Below are positions 9,901 through 21,951 of a stretch of 64,000 bases of DNA, piece by piece (the first letter of the stretch is position 1; the number at the start of each line of letters is the position of its first letter). Under the pieces are notes generated by a model that was not told the origin of the DNA, did no database searches, and saw only the letters and a program-made list of their open reading frames with translations. The stretch is taken from contig OZ022351.1 in assembly GCA_963989245.1 (NCBI GenBank), positions 25,053,967-25,117,966 on the forward strand, given 5' to 3'. A program made the position numbers and the translations under genes. Source of the DNA: Nansenia antarctica (Eukaryota > Chordata > Actinopteri > Argentiniformes > Microstomatidae).

Positions 9901-11430
9901 AGATAGGGTGCATGGCACATTGGCAAGGCATTGCAGAGGGGAGGGCAGAGGTGTTGGCAAACCCGGAGTGCAGACATGACCGTGGCAGGTTAGCCTCTTC
10001 ACTGGGGCTGTCCATATGGGATTGGCAGCCTGAGAGGGGCTGAATATGAGAGAGGGTGGCGTTCGAGAGAGGTGTTGGGGGGGATGAGTGTGTAGATGAA
10101 CAGGCAGGGATATTCACAACTCACTGCCATGCTGCTGTGTCTGTACGGTCTGTATGCCAACACCAGGAGCAGGAGTGTTGCACTAGACAATTGTTGTCAA
10201 CAATGAGTTAACTCCTTGGATTTTAATGAGGAAAAAGGAATTTCAATTTAATATATTTAATATTAAATCATATTATTTTAGCTTCGAGTTTCGTACTTTT
10301 CCCGTCAATAATTTAATTTAAATTTAATTTAATTTTTTAATAAGTGACATTGTTGACATTGTTGACAAAAATGACAGAACGAAAGGAGAAAGGAAAGTAG
10401 GCGAACAAGCAAAGTAATGCCTGACCAATGGAAAATAGAAGAAACATTAGAGTGAGTGAAGCTATTTCCTTTTGGCCGGCATCCCCCATGCTGCACAGGT
10501 GGCTAATACTGGAGCTGCCGACGCCACTTGAAACGCTCCCTCTTCAGACACTACCATAGAACACACTCTGGAAAAGAGGCTGTAGCCCCACCACCAGACC
10601 AGGGATTACAGTGGAAGGGCCTTGCATAATTCTCATGAATATGTAAAGCCTACTGTATGTTGCTAAAAAAGAAGAAAAAATAAAAAGCAAGAGGGCATAA
10701 GGCTCCTTTACAAAAGATGAGACGAGTGTTGATTTATGAATGGAATAGTCCTACAGTACAGTATCAATAAATGCCATGCTTCGTTGGAGAAATACAGTAT
10801 GTCCTCTCACAGGGTTCGATCTCCTCTCCCGGGCTGGAAAAGGTATTCTTTTTGATGAATATCGTTATTAAAGTAAACCTTTATGCATCATGGATGTAGG
10901 TAGGTGTGCAATCCAATGTTGAATGAAAAAAAAATACAATACATATTTCGCACATTTCACTCTGGAGTGCAAACGTGGAATCCTTCAAGTAACAACATTC
11001 CTTTCTGAAGCTCTTTTTGTTGGCCGCTCTTCTGCAGCAGTATTTCTCAGATGCTAACCGCCACAAAGGGAAGAGGCTCCCCACTCTACAATAGGCTATT
11101 GCATGTGTGGGCGTGAGGAGTAGGAGGATAATTCACAGGCACTGTGTATGAGTGGGGCTGTGTTCGCCAGCCCGAATGAGATGGGCAGGTTTACAGCATG
11201 CTGTCAGTCCATGATTTACCACTCTGTGTATGATACTGTACGTTATCCCTTTGTTGAAATTGCCAAGCCTGGGACCACTGAAGCGTTAAATCCTCACAGT
11301 AAATTTGCAGTTGTTAAATGAGAGAGGGGGGGAAATGCCTCTAGCATAGAATGAATGTAGCATAGGAAGTCATTACACAGTGTTACTTAGCATCCATAGC
11401 AGGATCACATGCATTGCTCTACTGGAATTA
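9901..11430. other. Unassigned mostly unique sequence
   Basis: Includes an AT palindrome-rich stretch at 10240-10340 (repeated ttaattta). Otherwise no gene, repeat or RNA is recognised. Confidence 0.35.
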
Positions 11431-12200
11431 AAATAGAAACTCTGAAACTGATTAATATACGAGTTAATAATGCATTTACACATGAGCAGCGATTGCTAGC
11501 CATCTATTTAGCCCATACAGGAAGTAGATGCATAGATTTCGTCGGCAACCTATGAACTCTGGGTCGTCGAAACTCATTCATGAATGTTTATTGACTTCCC
11601 AGATTGAAAGGGACCTAATTATCAATTGTAATCCATGTTTTTATGAACCCTTGACCTCAAATTACCCATAGTGCAATTACTCATACCACAAATTCATTTA
11701 GTTGTGCAATCAATTAAGCCCAATCACCTTTAGGTGATAATCACACGCTTGGAGGAAGTAAATGTATTTCCCTTTTCTGTTTTGAGTTAACATATTACCT
11801 TGCCCCCACTGTCTGTATTTATTGAATGTATTCATCGCGACTGCTGAGCATTTAAATGGTTTCCTGCCTGTAATGGAATGTGCTAAATGCATCATTCTAG
11901 AATGACATTGGTTCCTATTGAAAGGAGTTCACATCATTTACACCTGAATGGGACTATGGCCGGACAATTATCCAGTCCTGATGAGTTGCTTTTGAAACAC
12001 GATGGTTACCTTTGATCAAGGATTTGTTTTATCATTCCCAAGAGGGTTGTTGCAAACAAACAGACATAAGCGCATAATTAATCATCAGAGGTAATAAGTT
12101 GGTTATGCTAATACTGTTACACATGTATTTGATTAAGTGTAGTTATGCCTCATTGATTAACATGTATTTGTTGTGACTGACGGTCTATGTCTTCAGTCCA
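11431..12200. promoter_or_regulatory. Candidate conserved non-coding sequence (homeodomain-site rich)
   Basis: AT-rich and free of simple repeats. It carries many homeobox/POU-like words: gattaata (11450), caattaagcc (11710), cataattaatcatc (12073) and ttatgctaata (12103). Such clusters are typical of developmental enhancers, but conservation cannot be seen here. Confidence 0.25.
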
Positions 12201-13817
12201 CATAGTAATAGTAATCTATTAACTTGATATCTAAACTGGCTTAGAGAGGATGACTGGAGATCCAGTGAACCAGTGATGTAAGCTGTTAAATGTGATGGAA
12301 AAAGCTTCTTGTTTTATGCCTTATTGGGGAGACCAACCAAACTGCTCAAGTCCTCTTAGGATACTGATGTGGGGGTGAGTGGGGGTGTCCTAAGATTACT
12401 CTTCAAGACAGGATAGAGAAGACATACTATGTATGATAGATTCCATTATCAAAAGTTTGAAGAACGTTCGAATTTCTTGTGACGACAGATCATTGTATTC
12501 CTCAGTAATTTCACTAGGTATTTGCAGATTTCTTTGCACGGCTATTCACAGACTCAAACGTATTATACCTCTAACAATAGTAGGCTACGTTTAAAGTCTT
12601 ATTTTTTTATGGTGATGATGGGTGGTTTTATTCAGCCTAGTTCACCAATCTGCCTCAAATGTCATTTTCGGGAAAATGGAAGTTACATCATGACAGTTTG
12701 CTGCATAAATAGGAGCAGGAACAAAACTCAAAAAATGACAATTCCATAGCAAACACTAGCTAGAACACGCTTGAAAGAAAGGCACACAACTTCCATTCCG
12801 CACACATTCCTGCCGAACAGCCAATAGAGAGCCTTTGAAGGGGAAGTACAATGAGGGGAACAAAAGCTCTTTCTACTGTAACCCTGAAGCTAGTTGCTAG
12901 GTCTAAACAATGACAGCCTGTCCTTGAGTTATAAATATATAATACACCTCAGGTGGTACCGGGAGACAGCAGGTTTTGATTGGCTTTTGTTATAAATCAT
13001 TCATTACCGTTTATATCAATAATTAATATTCTGCCACGCCTGGAATCCTTTATGTAAATAATGTCACACGTCGGAAGGTTGTGATTGTAAACCTGCGAAG
13101 ACAGCAGTTTCTTTTCTTTTTTTTTGCGTTTGGTCGTGAGCTAGGGTGCCACATTGGCTTTTCTTATTGTTCTATTTTTTCTCTCCTCTCCTTATATGCT
13201 TAAGTTGAATTTAAACATGGTTTAACACAACTGTGTGATAAGTGTTGAATGATGCAATACTAAAAATGAAATGTTACTCATTGTAGGGTTCATTTTTCAT
13301 CCAGGGGTTGTTTTTTGAACCCCGGTTCCTGCTTAATTTCTACCTCTGATAAATGTGTCTTCTGCTAGTAATTACATACAGTAAGCACAATGGTCAGGTT
13401 CACAAGCCAATTTCACACAGAAAACATATAACCTGACTTAGCAAGAAACATGCAAAATGAATCTCTCTGTATGCTATGAAAGTCTGTGTTTCACAAACTG
13501 CAGGATGCCAACATAACTGGAGGCACTTGTCATGTTTCGAGATGGAAGTCACCATTATGATTGTTAGCGTAAATATGACTGTAGTTAATGGTAAATACTG
13601 TACGCCCTGATGACTTTTACTAGCAGTCATAACAATAACACCTCTCCAGTTTAGACTCTTTTTTGGAGATAAATGTGAGTACCGGTATTATGATTGAGAC
13701 TTTCATAGCATATGAGACTTCCGTTCTACTGGATTGGCTGTGAAACAACAAGGGTCCCCTCTTGAAACACACTCTGACATGAACTGCGGAGTCTTCATTG
13801 TAAAACATTTTACATCT
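12201..13817. other. Unassigned mostly unique sequence
   Basis: No gene of plausible length. The short ORFs at 12522-12749 and 13400-13630 have no recognised domain. Confidence 0.35.
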
Positions 13818-13975
13818 TAACCATTTAGCAGACGCTTTTATCCAAAGCGACTTACAATTAGAGATTACAGGGACAGTCTCCCTGGAGTAGTTTAGGGGAC
13901 GAAGTGCCTTACTCAAGGGCACACTAGTGGTGGTGTTCCCAGGTGGAATTTGAACGCATGACCTTCTGATCATCA
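13818..13975 (-). mobile_element. V-SINE-like SINE with tRNA-type head
   Basis: Read on the minus strand from 13975, a tRNA B-box-like motif (gcgttcaaattcc) is followed by ccttgagtaaggcactt and then the widespread fish core tcgctttggataaaagcg and ctgctaaatg. This order, tRNA-like head, conserved core and 3' tail, is that of vertebrate V-SINE-type elements. Related core sequence occurs at 33378. Confidence 0.7.
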
Positions 13976-16298
13976 GTCCAACTCACTATCCCCTACTACC
14001 CTTATGTCTCCATATTTGACCATGCTATTCCTATTGAAGACAGTAAAGACAAAACTAACTCATCCAAGAAAACCACAGTGAGCTCTTGATTATGGTGTGT
14101 ACTTGTGTAATTGTACCTTGTCTGTGTTCCCGAGAAGACTAGTGGGATTTGACAGTCACGTTCCAGCGGTACCGACAAGGTCAGAGGTCACCTAAGACCT
14201 GTGTTTAGCATCCGTCAGGTAGCTGAGTGAAACACAGCGGCACTGATGCTAAAATCAATCATAGCTCATTAATGACAGCCATTACCCTGCCATCAAAGGC
14301 TCCTGTAACATTACCATATGGCCTCTCCCTGTCGACCTGCCTGTCCGCCCAAGTGTCAAACGCACAGCCTGGAACAAGCTGGAGCAAGGGCAGGTGGCGT
14401 CTTTAGAGAAGCTCTGCGCTAGACGTGACTGTATCTAGTGTTTCCTTATGTTACACCACACCTGAGTACCAAAAAGGTTAAACAAAAAGTACCGTCTACT
14501 GCTGAAGTTAAAATATGAATGCAGTGACATATTTCGTTTAGGGGTGTAAGTGTGCGACTTGCCGAGTTGGGAGTCTTATCTTGGTTTTCTCGTGTGTATA
14601 CTGAAACTGCACTTAGTAGTATTTCATGTTTTTGTCACTGACCACAAAGTGTTTCCCAGAGTTAGGTGCATGCTCGTTTCTCTCGGTCAACGTGAAAGCA
14701 CTGTCAAAGCACTGTGTCACTTTCTGCCTGTTCAGTACCTCGGAGGTTGGACTGCAAAACCTTTGGACTTTGTTCAAACGACTTCAGGTTTTTTTTGTGT
14801 TTTCGGAACGCTTTTCACGGAAACCCAGAATCTGTGTGATTCATGTTTTGTGTTGACTGTTGTTTATCTTTCTAAGCTGTTTTTTTATCTCCCATCTTCC
14901 ATCTCCTCTCACACCTCCCTGCGAACGCTACGACTTCGCTGATGGACAGGGCCTGGCACTCTCGTGTCCAATAAAGTGCTTCAGCGGGCGATAATACGTG
15001 CGAGAGGCGCATCCGAAGACTGCAGACGGGCACTTTTGTCATGTTAATGTGGCCGCGTATGACGCTTCGCAAATAGGATTTACTGTACGGGACCCTATGA
15101 AATGAAATTGCAGTCTCGTAAAATGTACTTTTAAAGAAATTGTGTGAGGGAATTTCTGGGCAGTAAATTAAACTCTCCTCCTGGCTGGGATGAGGTGGAG
15201 GAGTGTAGAAGGCCGGTGGATGGAGCTGACGCGCAGGAAGGTAATGGATCCTCTGATTCTACTCCTCGCCATTTTTGTTTTATTCTATTTTACTCCGTTT
15301 TTATGTGCCGAGGTGGTGGTATGAAAAGACGATTCAGAATCCGTGTTGGAAATTGAGTTCAAACACATCAGACACATACAGTATATGTTTATATTGGATT
15401 TAGTTTACTGTACACATAATGTGAGTGTGCTTTTATGCATGCGTGTGTGCGTACGATAGAGGCAATTCTATATCCCCCCTGCTGTGCACTTAGGCTTACT
15501 TGGTCTGGCTGTGGAGGAAATGATGCTAAATGGGAAGTTGATTTAGAGCTAAACTCCTTCTCACTCATGTTGTATTTGGAACCAATTCTTAGGTGATTTT
15601 CCACACTGCAGGCTTACTGTGGTGAGAGAGGGAGGCGGGGGGGGGGCTCCGTTAGGCCACATTTATCCACTGAGCACAGTGTTCTCTCTATGAAAGTACA
15701 TTAAGAGGCTTGTAGTCTTCACACCCTCATCTGGCAGGAACACTTAGGGTGTCGGACCTACCTCACAACACCTTTAAGAGCTTTGCTTCATGAGTTCCCA
15801 AATTCCAGGGACTGTACGTATTTACCAGCTCTGGTATAATGGTTAGGACATACAGTATACTGTGTAGGGTGTGTAGCTGTGGTCAGATAGGGGGGAGATG
15901 AACTCCTATTCAGCTTGTGAATCAGGAAGTAGCGGTAGGTCCTATGTGATGTATTCCCCTCCACTCTCACCAGTTTAGAGTTTGAGTTTAAGTTCCACAC
16001 AACTACCCGGCTTGACCCTAACATTCTGTACTTCGAGTGATCTGCACTTACGACTATCTCACTCTCTATACTCGGCATTCATTTTATGTCCTGAAAAATG
16101 TCACCAACTCAATTAAGAGAGAAATCTAAAAAAGAAAAAAGAGATGAAACTGGCATTTCTGTTTTCAAAGGAATCGCAAAGGCTACCAGCTTTAAATACC
16201 ATCTATTCAAATAAAGTTTGAATTGCCAAACCTATCATTTTCGTCTCATTATCAAACACTTCAAGTAATCTTAACTTTTTAAACCCCTCTTAGAAGTC
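13976..16298. other. Unassigned unique sequence
   Basis: 2.3 kb without a recognised gene. A CpG-richer patch at 14920-15070 and a G-run at 15637 stand out. ORFs at 14550-14942 and 15788-16078 lack recognisable domains. Confidence 0.35.
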
Positions 16299-16328
16299 TT
16301 TTTTTTTTTTTTTTTAGGGGGAGGGGGG
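16299..16328. repeat. Poly-T tract with adjacent G-rich run
   Basis: A T17 run followed by aggggg. It could be the reversed poly-A of a retroposed sequence, but no body is recognised. Confidence 0.7.
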
Positions 16329-16486
16329 CACATGACAAGGCAAAACGCCCAAAATACAGTCGGCTACATCTGATAAAGCCCTTGGACTCCGCCATCGTTT
16401 CTGAACCAGGAAGCGTCATATGTCTGGGTATGTTTCCTCTACATGTGTCGTGTGTTCTACAGTACACGCGTTGTCTTATGACATTT

Positions 16487-16735
16487 CGTGAGCTTAGAAT
16501 GATAAGGTTCTATCTCCGTTTAGGGCAGTTCAGAGATATTGAGCGTCAAAGTTTTTACATTCCATTATGTTTTGTGAGATGGAACCTTTGTATTTTATTA
16601 ATTACTAACTCAAAAATGTCAACATTTAAAAAAATAACACCACACAGGCATTAATAAACACCTAATGGATCAGATGATATAAAAAACTCAATTTTGACAA
16701 AAATGGAGATAGAACCTTATAATTCTAACGTCACG
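16487..16735 (+). mobile_element. CGTGA-family inverted-repeat element, copy 1
   Basis: A 249-bp sequence with about 35-bp terminal inverted repeats. Both ends carry aaggttctatctcc or its complement, starting cgtga and ending tcacg. The body (cattccattatgtttt, caccacacaggcatt, cacctaatggatcaga) is near-identical to the copies at 17838 and 21703. There is no coding capacity. Target duplication is not evident here. Confidence 0.85.
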
Positions 16736-17387
16736 AGTTGGTGTCGTCGCTACACTACCCTGAGACTGAAGTGTCTTCAGATCTTCAGATTAGAATCCAC
16801 GCTAAAAATCCATCCTAATTCGTGAGCTTCATGCCCACCTCCCCTTGCTGCTACTGATGTTACAAAACCAAAAGCTCAATATACATTAGTTACCGTTGTT
16901 TGAAATATCTATTTTAGAATAATGTTTATGCACGGTTAAGTTTGGACAGCTGCGGGTAAAGCATCTACTTCGTTACATGTGAAATATGAGCTACCCAGCT
17001 GGCTGGCACACTGAACCATCTATGCTAGTTTTCACATACATTTGCAAACAAAAGCAGCTGCACTTTCACCCAGTCACAAATAATTGGAGAATTATCCCTT
17101 TAACTGAGACTATGGTCAGTAGTCAAGGTGATATGCTACATTTTTCAGAACTGGATACTGTACGTGAAATATTTCTATAAATAATATCACTTTCTGCCCA
17201 AGTTTCGTTCTCTTATAAATGAATGAAAATGTCAGTTACTCTTCTCTGGTTCTCACTTCTCAATAAGGTTCTGGGTGATGGCACACTTGAGATATTGTTT
17301 CATATTCCTCTGTCTTCAAAAAAAAGTTAGCTTACTCTGCATGTTACCCTCTTTAGAGCCTGCATCACAGCATGATTGTTTGCAAAT
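16736..17387. other. Unassigned spacer
   Basis: Unique AT-rich sequence without a recognised feature. Confidence 0.35.
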
Positions 17388-17570
17388 CTCCCTCCCTCCC
17401 TCCCTCCTTCCATCTCTCTCTCTCTCTCCCTCTCCCCATATATCACTCTCTCTCCTCGCCACTATGTTACCACCTTTCCCTCACTCTCTCCCTCTTTGCT
17501 CTCTCTACTTTCCTCTCTCACTGTTTCTCTCTGCTCTTGCTACTCTCCTCCCCACTCTCTCGTCTACCAT
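17388..17570. repeat. CT/CCT-rich pyrimidine tract
   Basis: Imperfect CT, CCT and CCCT runs. Overlapping ORFs are Leu/Ser/Pro artefacts. Confidence 0.9.
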
Positions 17571-17837
17571 TTCACGCATCATTTCTCTGTTTAATTGCAG
17601 CTGGCTGAAACTCCTCCATATTCCCCTGCAGCGCAGCACTCCCCCTGCCTTCTGCTGCAGCCTAGCACTATTCAATTAGCCTACTCTAGACCCGACTAGG
17701 AGGACTATGGCCGCGCCTGTTCGGGCTCTCAATCACGGGACCACCATGCCAGGGCAAGACCAACCGCTAGCCCCTGATATCAGGTGACATGGCTCTGTCA
17801 AACCAACTCAGTATTGTATCGACAATAAAAGCCCTCT
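17571..17837. other. Unique GC-balanced spacer
   Basis: Free of repeats, with tcaattagcc and gccgcgcctg words. It might hold a short conserved element. No gene is seen. Confidence 0.3.
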
Positions 17838-18088
17838 CGTGAGCTTAGAATGATAAGGTTCTATCTCCGTCTAGGGCAGTTCAGAGATATTGAGCGTCAA
17901 TGTTTTTACATTCCATTATGTTTTGTGAGATGGAACCTTTGTCTTTTATTAATTACTAACTCAAAAATGTCAACATTTAAAAAAGTAACACCACACAGGC
18001 ATTAATAAACACCTAATGGATCAGATTATGTAAAAAAACTACATTTTGACCAAAAATTGAGATAGAACCTTATAATTCTAACGTCACG
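17838..18088 (+). mobile_element. CGTGA-family inverted-repeat element, copy 2
   Basis: 251 bp, same orientation and near-identical to copy 1 through the body and both terminal repeats (cgtgag start, gtcacg end). The flanks do not show a clear target duplication. Confidence 0.85.
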
Positions 18089-18114
18089 CTCTGTCAAGAC
18101 CTCTTGGATTTGTT

Positions 18115-18116
<2 letters not shown>

Positions 18117-18151
<35 letters not shown>

Positions 18152-18163
18152 TGTGTGTGTGTG
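18117..18163. repeat. TG microsatellite
   Basis: TG dinucleotides with one TTTG interruption. Confidence 0.97.
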
Positions 18164-19040
18164 GTCAGTAAAAGTATGTTCATAAAGAATCATGGACACC
18201 GCAAACAAGTGACTTGTCAAAGTAGAGCACGTTTAGACAGAGTGTTAAACCTGATACTATTGCAGTCAAAAAGTGATGGTGTTCCATTGTTGCTTGATGT
18301 CCATAGCTGTGCCAATTGAGCACAAGTGGCTTTTATGTCTTCATGGAGAGAGGTAGGGTTTTCAGTGAAGTCCTTAAAGGCTTAATGTTTGGTATTCCCA
18401 GACAAGACAGCTATTGAATCATTTAGTGCTTTTTCGAGAGCTTGCTTGAAAGCATCATTGTCTTTCTTCATATTAGTCTATTATGTTAGGTTGGCATTGA
18501 AGCCACTCGTAGGGTTTGTTTCCATAGAGATGTCACTCCGTCACCCGGGTGGTGGTGCTGGAATCCTACACAACGCATGAATAATAATACGCTGACAGAG
18601 AGAAACTATTCTGTGGTGAGACGCATTCAACACTGATATATTTGGAATCCCAGCAATATTGTCTAAACGACACAAGACTTGGGGAAGTTTGTCAAAATTA
18701 GATTCGGGAAGTGTGATGATTCTTAATTCCCGCTCAAGGCAGAGTAAAGTTATTTTTCTTTACAAAAGCTTTGGACATATCTACCATTATCACATTCCAC
18801 CCAAAAAAATACCATTAACATTTTGATTTACCAGCACCATTAGAGAGGAATTGAGACTTTGCTTTGGAGGAATGACAATTTTATAAGAATGTGACAAACA
18901 ATCGGGGTAATTTGGATGATAAGAGAGGGAGAGAAGCTGCCTAGTGTTTTGGTTGTTGACGTCGGCTGCTTTTAAAAGTAACTATACTCCTGCCGACACT
19001 AAAGCAACGTTTAACATTTATCTTTCTGAAATTTGTCCCA
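18164..19040. other. Unassigned unique sequence
   Basis: No gene or repeat is recognised in this AT-rich stretch. Confidence 0.35.
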
Positions 19041-19065
19041 ACACAAACACACTCACACAAACACA

Positions 19066-19146
<81 letters not shown>

Positions 19147-19163
19147 ACACACACACATACACA
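19041..19163. repeat. CA microsatellite
   Basis: Pure CA from about 19069 to 19143, with imperfect CACTCA and CAGAGA ends. Confidence 0.97.
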
Positions 19164-19656
19164 TCCTTTGCATCCACACCCTTCCACCAAACGCGCACAC
19201 ACACTCTCCACAGAGATACCCTGAGTAATTATGGCTGTTAATGATTGCTGTGCCTCAGCAGTGCTCCAACCATTCATTACAAGGGCTCCTTCAGCCCCCT
19301 ACAGGGCCCGCGAGACTGCTTATCACACACCACACCACTTGATAGGCTTAATTCAACCCTATTAACCAACAAAAGTGTGTGCTGGATGCTCCGCTTGAGT
19401 TCAGAAGCCTTCCTATCCCCCAAAACTTTTATTTATTTATTTATTACGTTTCAATACCCTCAAGACATTATGGGCTTGGAGTTTCACATGGGGAGGGTTG
19501 ATGAATATTTTTTTCTTTTTTTAAAAGAAAAAATATTTTAAATGTTAAGAAATGTAAACGTATTTATAGAACGTCTGAGGAATCAAGCAATAGGTGCAAC
19601 CTCCTGATTTTGTAATTTCTTCATAAAATGTGTTTTTCCTGTCATTACTTAAACAT
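19164..19656. other. Unassigned spacer
   Basis: Contains a TTTA tetranucleotide run (19429-19444) and an A/T inverted pair near 19507-19540. No gene is seen. Confidence 0.35.
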
Positions 19657-20512
19657 TTGAAATGTCAGAATAATAGTACAGAGAGTTATTTATTTCAGCT
19701 TTTATTTCTTTCATCACATTACCAGTGGGTCAGAAGTTTACATACACTTAGTTAGTGTTTGGTAGCATTGGCTTTAAATTGTTTAACTTGGGTCAAATGT
19801 TTCTGGTAGCCTTTCACAAGCTTCCCCCAATAAGTTGGTGGAGTTTTGGCCCATTCCTCCTGACAGAACTGCTGTAACTGAGTCAGGCTTGTAGGCCTCC
19901 TTGCTCGCACACACTTTTTCACTTCTGCCCACAACTTTTGTAAAGGATTGAGGTCAGGGGTTTGTGATGGCCACTCGAATACCTTGACTTTTTTGTCCTT
20001 AAGGGGGTCATTGTCCATTTGGAAGATCCATTTGTAAAGAAGCTTTAACTTCCAGGCTGATGTCTTGAGATATTGCTTCAATATATCCACATCATTTTCC
20101 TTCCTCATGATGCCATCTATTTTGTGAAGTGCAGTGGTCCCTCCTGCAGCAAAGCACCCCCACAACATAATGCTGCCACCCCTGTGCTTTCCTCCAAACA
20201 TAACAATGGTCATTATGGCCAAACAGTTACATTTCTGTTTTATCAGACCAGAGGACATTTCTCCAAAAAGTAAGATCTTTGTCCCCATGTGCAGTTGCAA
20301 ACTGTAGTCTAGCTTTTTTATGGCAGTTTTGGAGCAGTGGCTTCTTCCTTGCTGTGTGGCCTTTCAGGTTTGATATAGGACTCGTTTTACTGTGGATATA
20401 GATAATTTTGTACCTGTTTCCTTCAGAATATTCACAAGGTCCGTTCTGAGATTGATTTGCACTCTTCGTACCACAATACGTTCATCTCTAGGAAACAGAA
20501 CGTGTCTCCTTC
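19657..20512 (-). mobile_element. Sleeping Beauty-like Tc1/mariner relic
   Basis: The left part contains the inner direct-repeat motif gtgggtcagaagtttacata (19725-19744), characteristic of salmonid Tc1 elements with IR/DR-type ends. Transposase coding DNA follows on the minus strand. The outer left repeat and the whole region upstream of the catalytic core are missing: similarity stops near 20512, in tctaggaaacagaacgtgtc. It is an incomplete, immobile copy. Confidence 0.92.
19752..20512 (-). pseudogene. Tc1-like transposase, N-truncated and internally deleted
   Basis: A DDE transposase that would cut and paste the element at TA sites. The longest intact stretch (19752-20300, 182 codons) starts at an internal Met. 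It keeps GGSIMLWGCF, a QMDND catalytic-aspartate region, the EWPSQTPDLNP block and the C-terminal CQEEWAKTPP region. About ten residues are lost between QMDND and PDLNP, so the usual D34E spacing is broken. The position of the catalytic glutamate in the NPxExLW motif reads Gln (NPLQKLW). The N-terminal paired-like DNA-binding domain is absent. It is plainly a pseudogene. Confidence 0.92.
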
Positions 20513-20529
20513 CAGAACGTTCCCTACGT

Positions 20530-20825
20530 CACATTGTTAGCAGGCTCCCAAAACAAGATTAGCTTGCAAGCCAACTTCAATTTAAGATTTTCTTGGAAAA
20601 CATCCTCAGACCACGGACTAGCCACAACTAGCCACTTTGTTATTTCATGATTATATTTGTGCTAATTGTTGTCATAATGGAAGATGCTAGTTTAGCTTGT
20701 AACTATTGGTTTTAATGGTGATGAAGTAAACTTACCTTGTATTTCTTCATGTGAGACCACATTATTAGAATCAAGTGCACAAAAGTAAAAATCTTTGGCT
20801 CTTAAAATGCTTTGGCATTAGCATA
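20530..20825. mobile_element. Probable arm related to the TGTGACA MITE family
   Basis: It starts cacattgttagcaggctccc, a module also present at 48540 (plus) and, inverted, at about 20957-20990. The rest is AT-rich with no recognised coding content. No termini are defined. Confidence 0.35.
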
Positions 20826-21073
20826 TGTGACAGCAGCTGGTGAAACGAGGAACAAGTCGGCAGCCGATTAAATGTTGTGACTTTTATTCTGAAAAATATA
20901 AATACATTTCAACATTGTTGAAAATCAATGACACACTCGCTAGTCAACTAACACAGCTTGTTTTGTGAGCCTGCTGACAATGTGAAGTAGTGTTATAGTT
21001 AACTAGGTAGGAGATTACTCACCGAATCCATTGCATTGCCGACTTGTTCCCGGTTTCACCAGCTGCTGTCACA
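20826..21073. mobile_element. TGTGACA-family MITE with TA target duplication
   Basis: A 248-bp element with long terminal inverted repeats. The left end is tgtgacagcagctggtgaaa followed by aacaagtcgg; the right end is its near-perfect inverse, ending ctgctgtcaca. TA flanks both ends (20824-20825 and 21074-21075). There is no ORF. TA duplication points to Tc1/mariner-type or PIF-type mobilisation. Confidence 0.85.
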
Positions 21074-21300
21074 TAATGATGGCATAGTGGTCCAAAGTAA
21101 GCAAAATAGGCCGTCTTCACATCCTTTACCTTCATGGAAATAATATTTCCAAATCATGCCTCTCACCTCCTCCCATCGCTGTCATCCATTTATACTGTAC
21201 AATCATCTCCTTTCTCCTGACCTGTGTCGGGATCCTGTGTAGAGGTTTTCTTGTGTGAGACAGAGAAGGTCGATAATGCCCATTCACCACATGGTGGGGA
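21074..21300. other. Unassigned spacer before gap
   Basis: Short unique sequence with nothing recognised. Confidence 0.35.
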
Positions 21301-21500
21301 NNNNNNNNNNNNNNNNNNNNNNNNNNNNNNNNNNNNNNNNNNNNNNNNNNNNNNNNNNNNNNNNNNNNNNNNNNNNNNNNNNNNNNNNNNNNNNNNNNNN
21401 NNNNNNNNNNNNNNNNNNNNNNNNNNNNNNNNNNNNNNNNNNNNNNNNNNNNNNNNNNNNNNNNNNNNNNNNNNNNNNNNNNNNNNNNNNNNNNNNNNNN
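21301..21500. other. Assembly gap (200 N)
   Basis: Exactly 200 undetermined bases. The round number suggests a nominal scaffold gap, so true spacing is unknown. ORFs through it are meaningless. Confidence 1.
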
Positions 21501-21702
21501 CGACGTGACTGACGAAAATGATTTTTGTCGTCGTTTGTATACTTATATTATTTAAAAGTAACATGTAGTCGCCAAAATAATATGGTCTGGTAGAAATTCT
21601 TCCTAATGCACGTCCAACGAACCCTGTGCTGTCTGAATTCAACCATGTTTTTGCCCCCGCAAAAAACCTCCCCCTCAGAAAACGAACTCGACACTGACCA
21701 CT
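21501..21702. other. Unassigned spacer after gap
   Basis: Contains a gtcgtc/gacgac inverted motif close to the gap edge (21501-21534). No gene is recognised. Confidence 0.3.
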
Positions 21703-21951
21703 CGTGAGCTTAGAATTCTAAGAAGGTTCTATCTCCGTTTAGGGTAGTTCAGAGATAATGAGCGTCAAAGTTTTTACATTCCATTATGTTTTATGAGATG
21801 GAACCTTTGTATTTTATTAATTACTAACTCAAAAATGTCAACATTTTAAAAATAACACCACACAGGCATTAATAAACACCTAATGGATCAGATTATGTAA
21901 AAAACTACATTGACAAAAATGGAGATAGAACCTTATAATTCTAACGTCACG
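21703..21951 (+). mobile_element. CGTGA-family inverted-repeat element, copy 3
   Basis: 249 bp, same orientation and body as copies 1 and 2. The flanks here carry a nearly perfect direct repeat: actgaccact before cgtgag and actgaccgct after gtcacg, 9 of 10 bases identical. If the element includes one more base per side, it is an 8-bp repeat with one mismatch. This supports a real insertion by an 8-10-bp-TSD transposase. Confidence 0.9.

Noticed and set aside
15824..15900. tRNA-like word ggtataatggttaggac
   Set aside because: A-box-like only; no B-box or cloverleaf could be drawn.
21190..21642. 150-codon ORF across the N gap
   Set aside because: Most of it is undetermined sequence.
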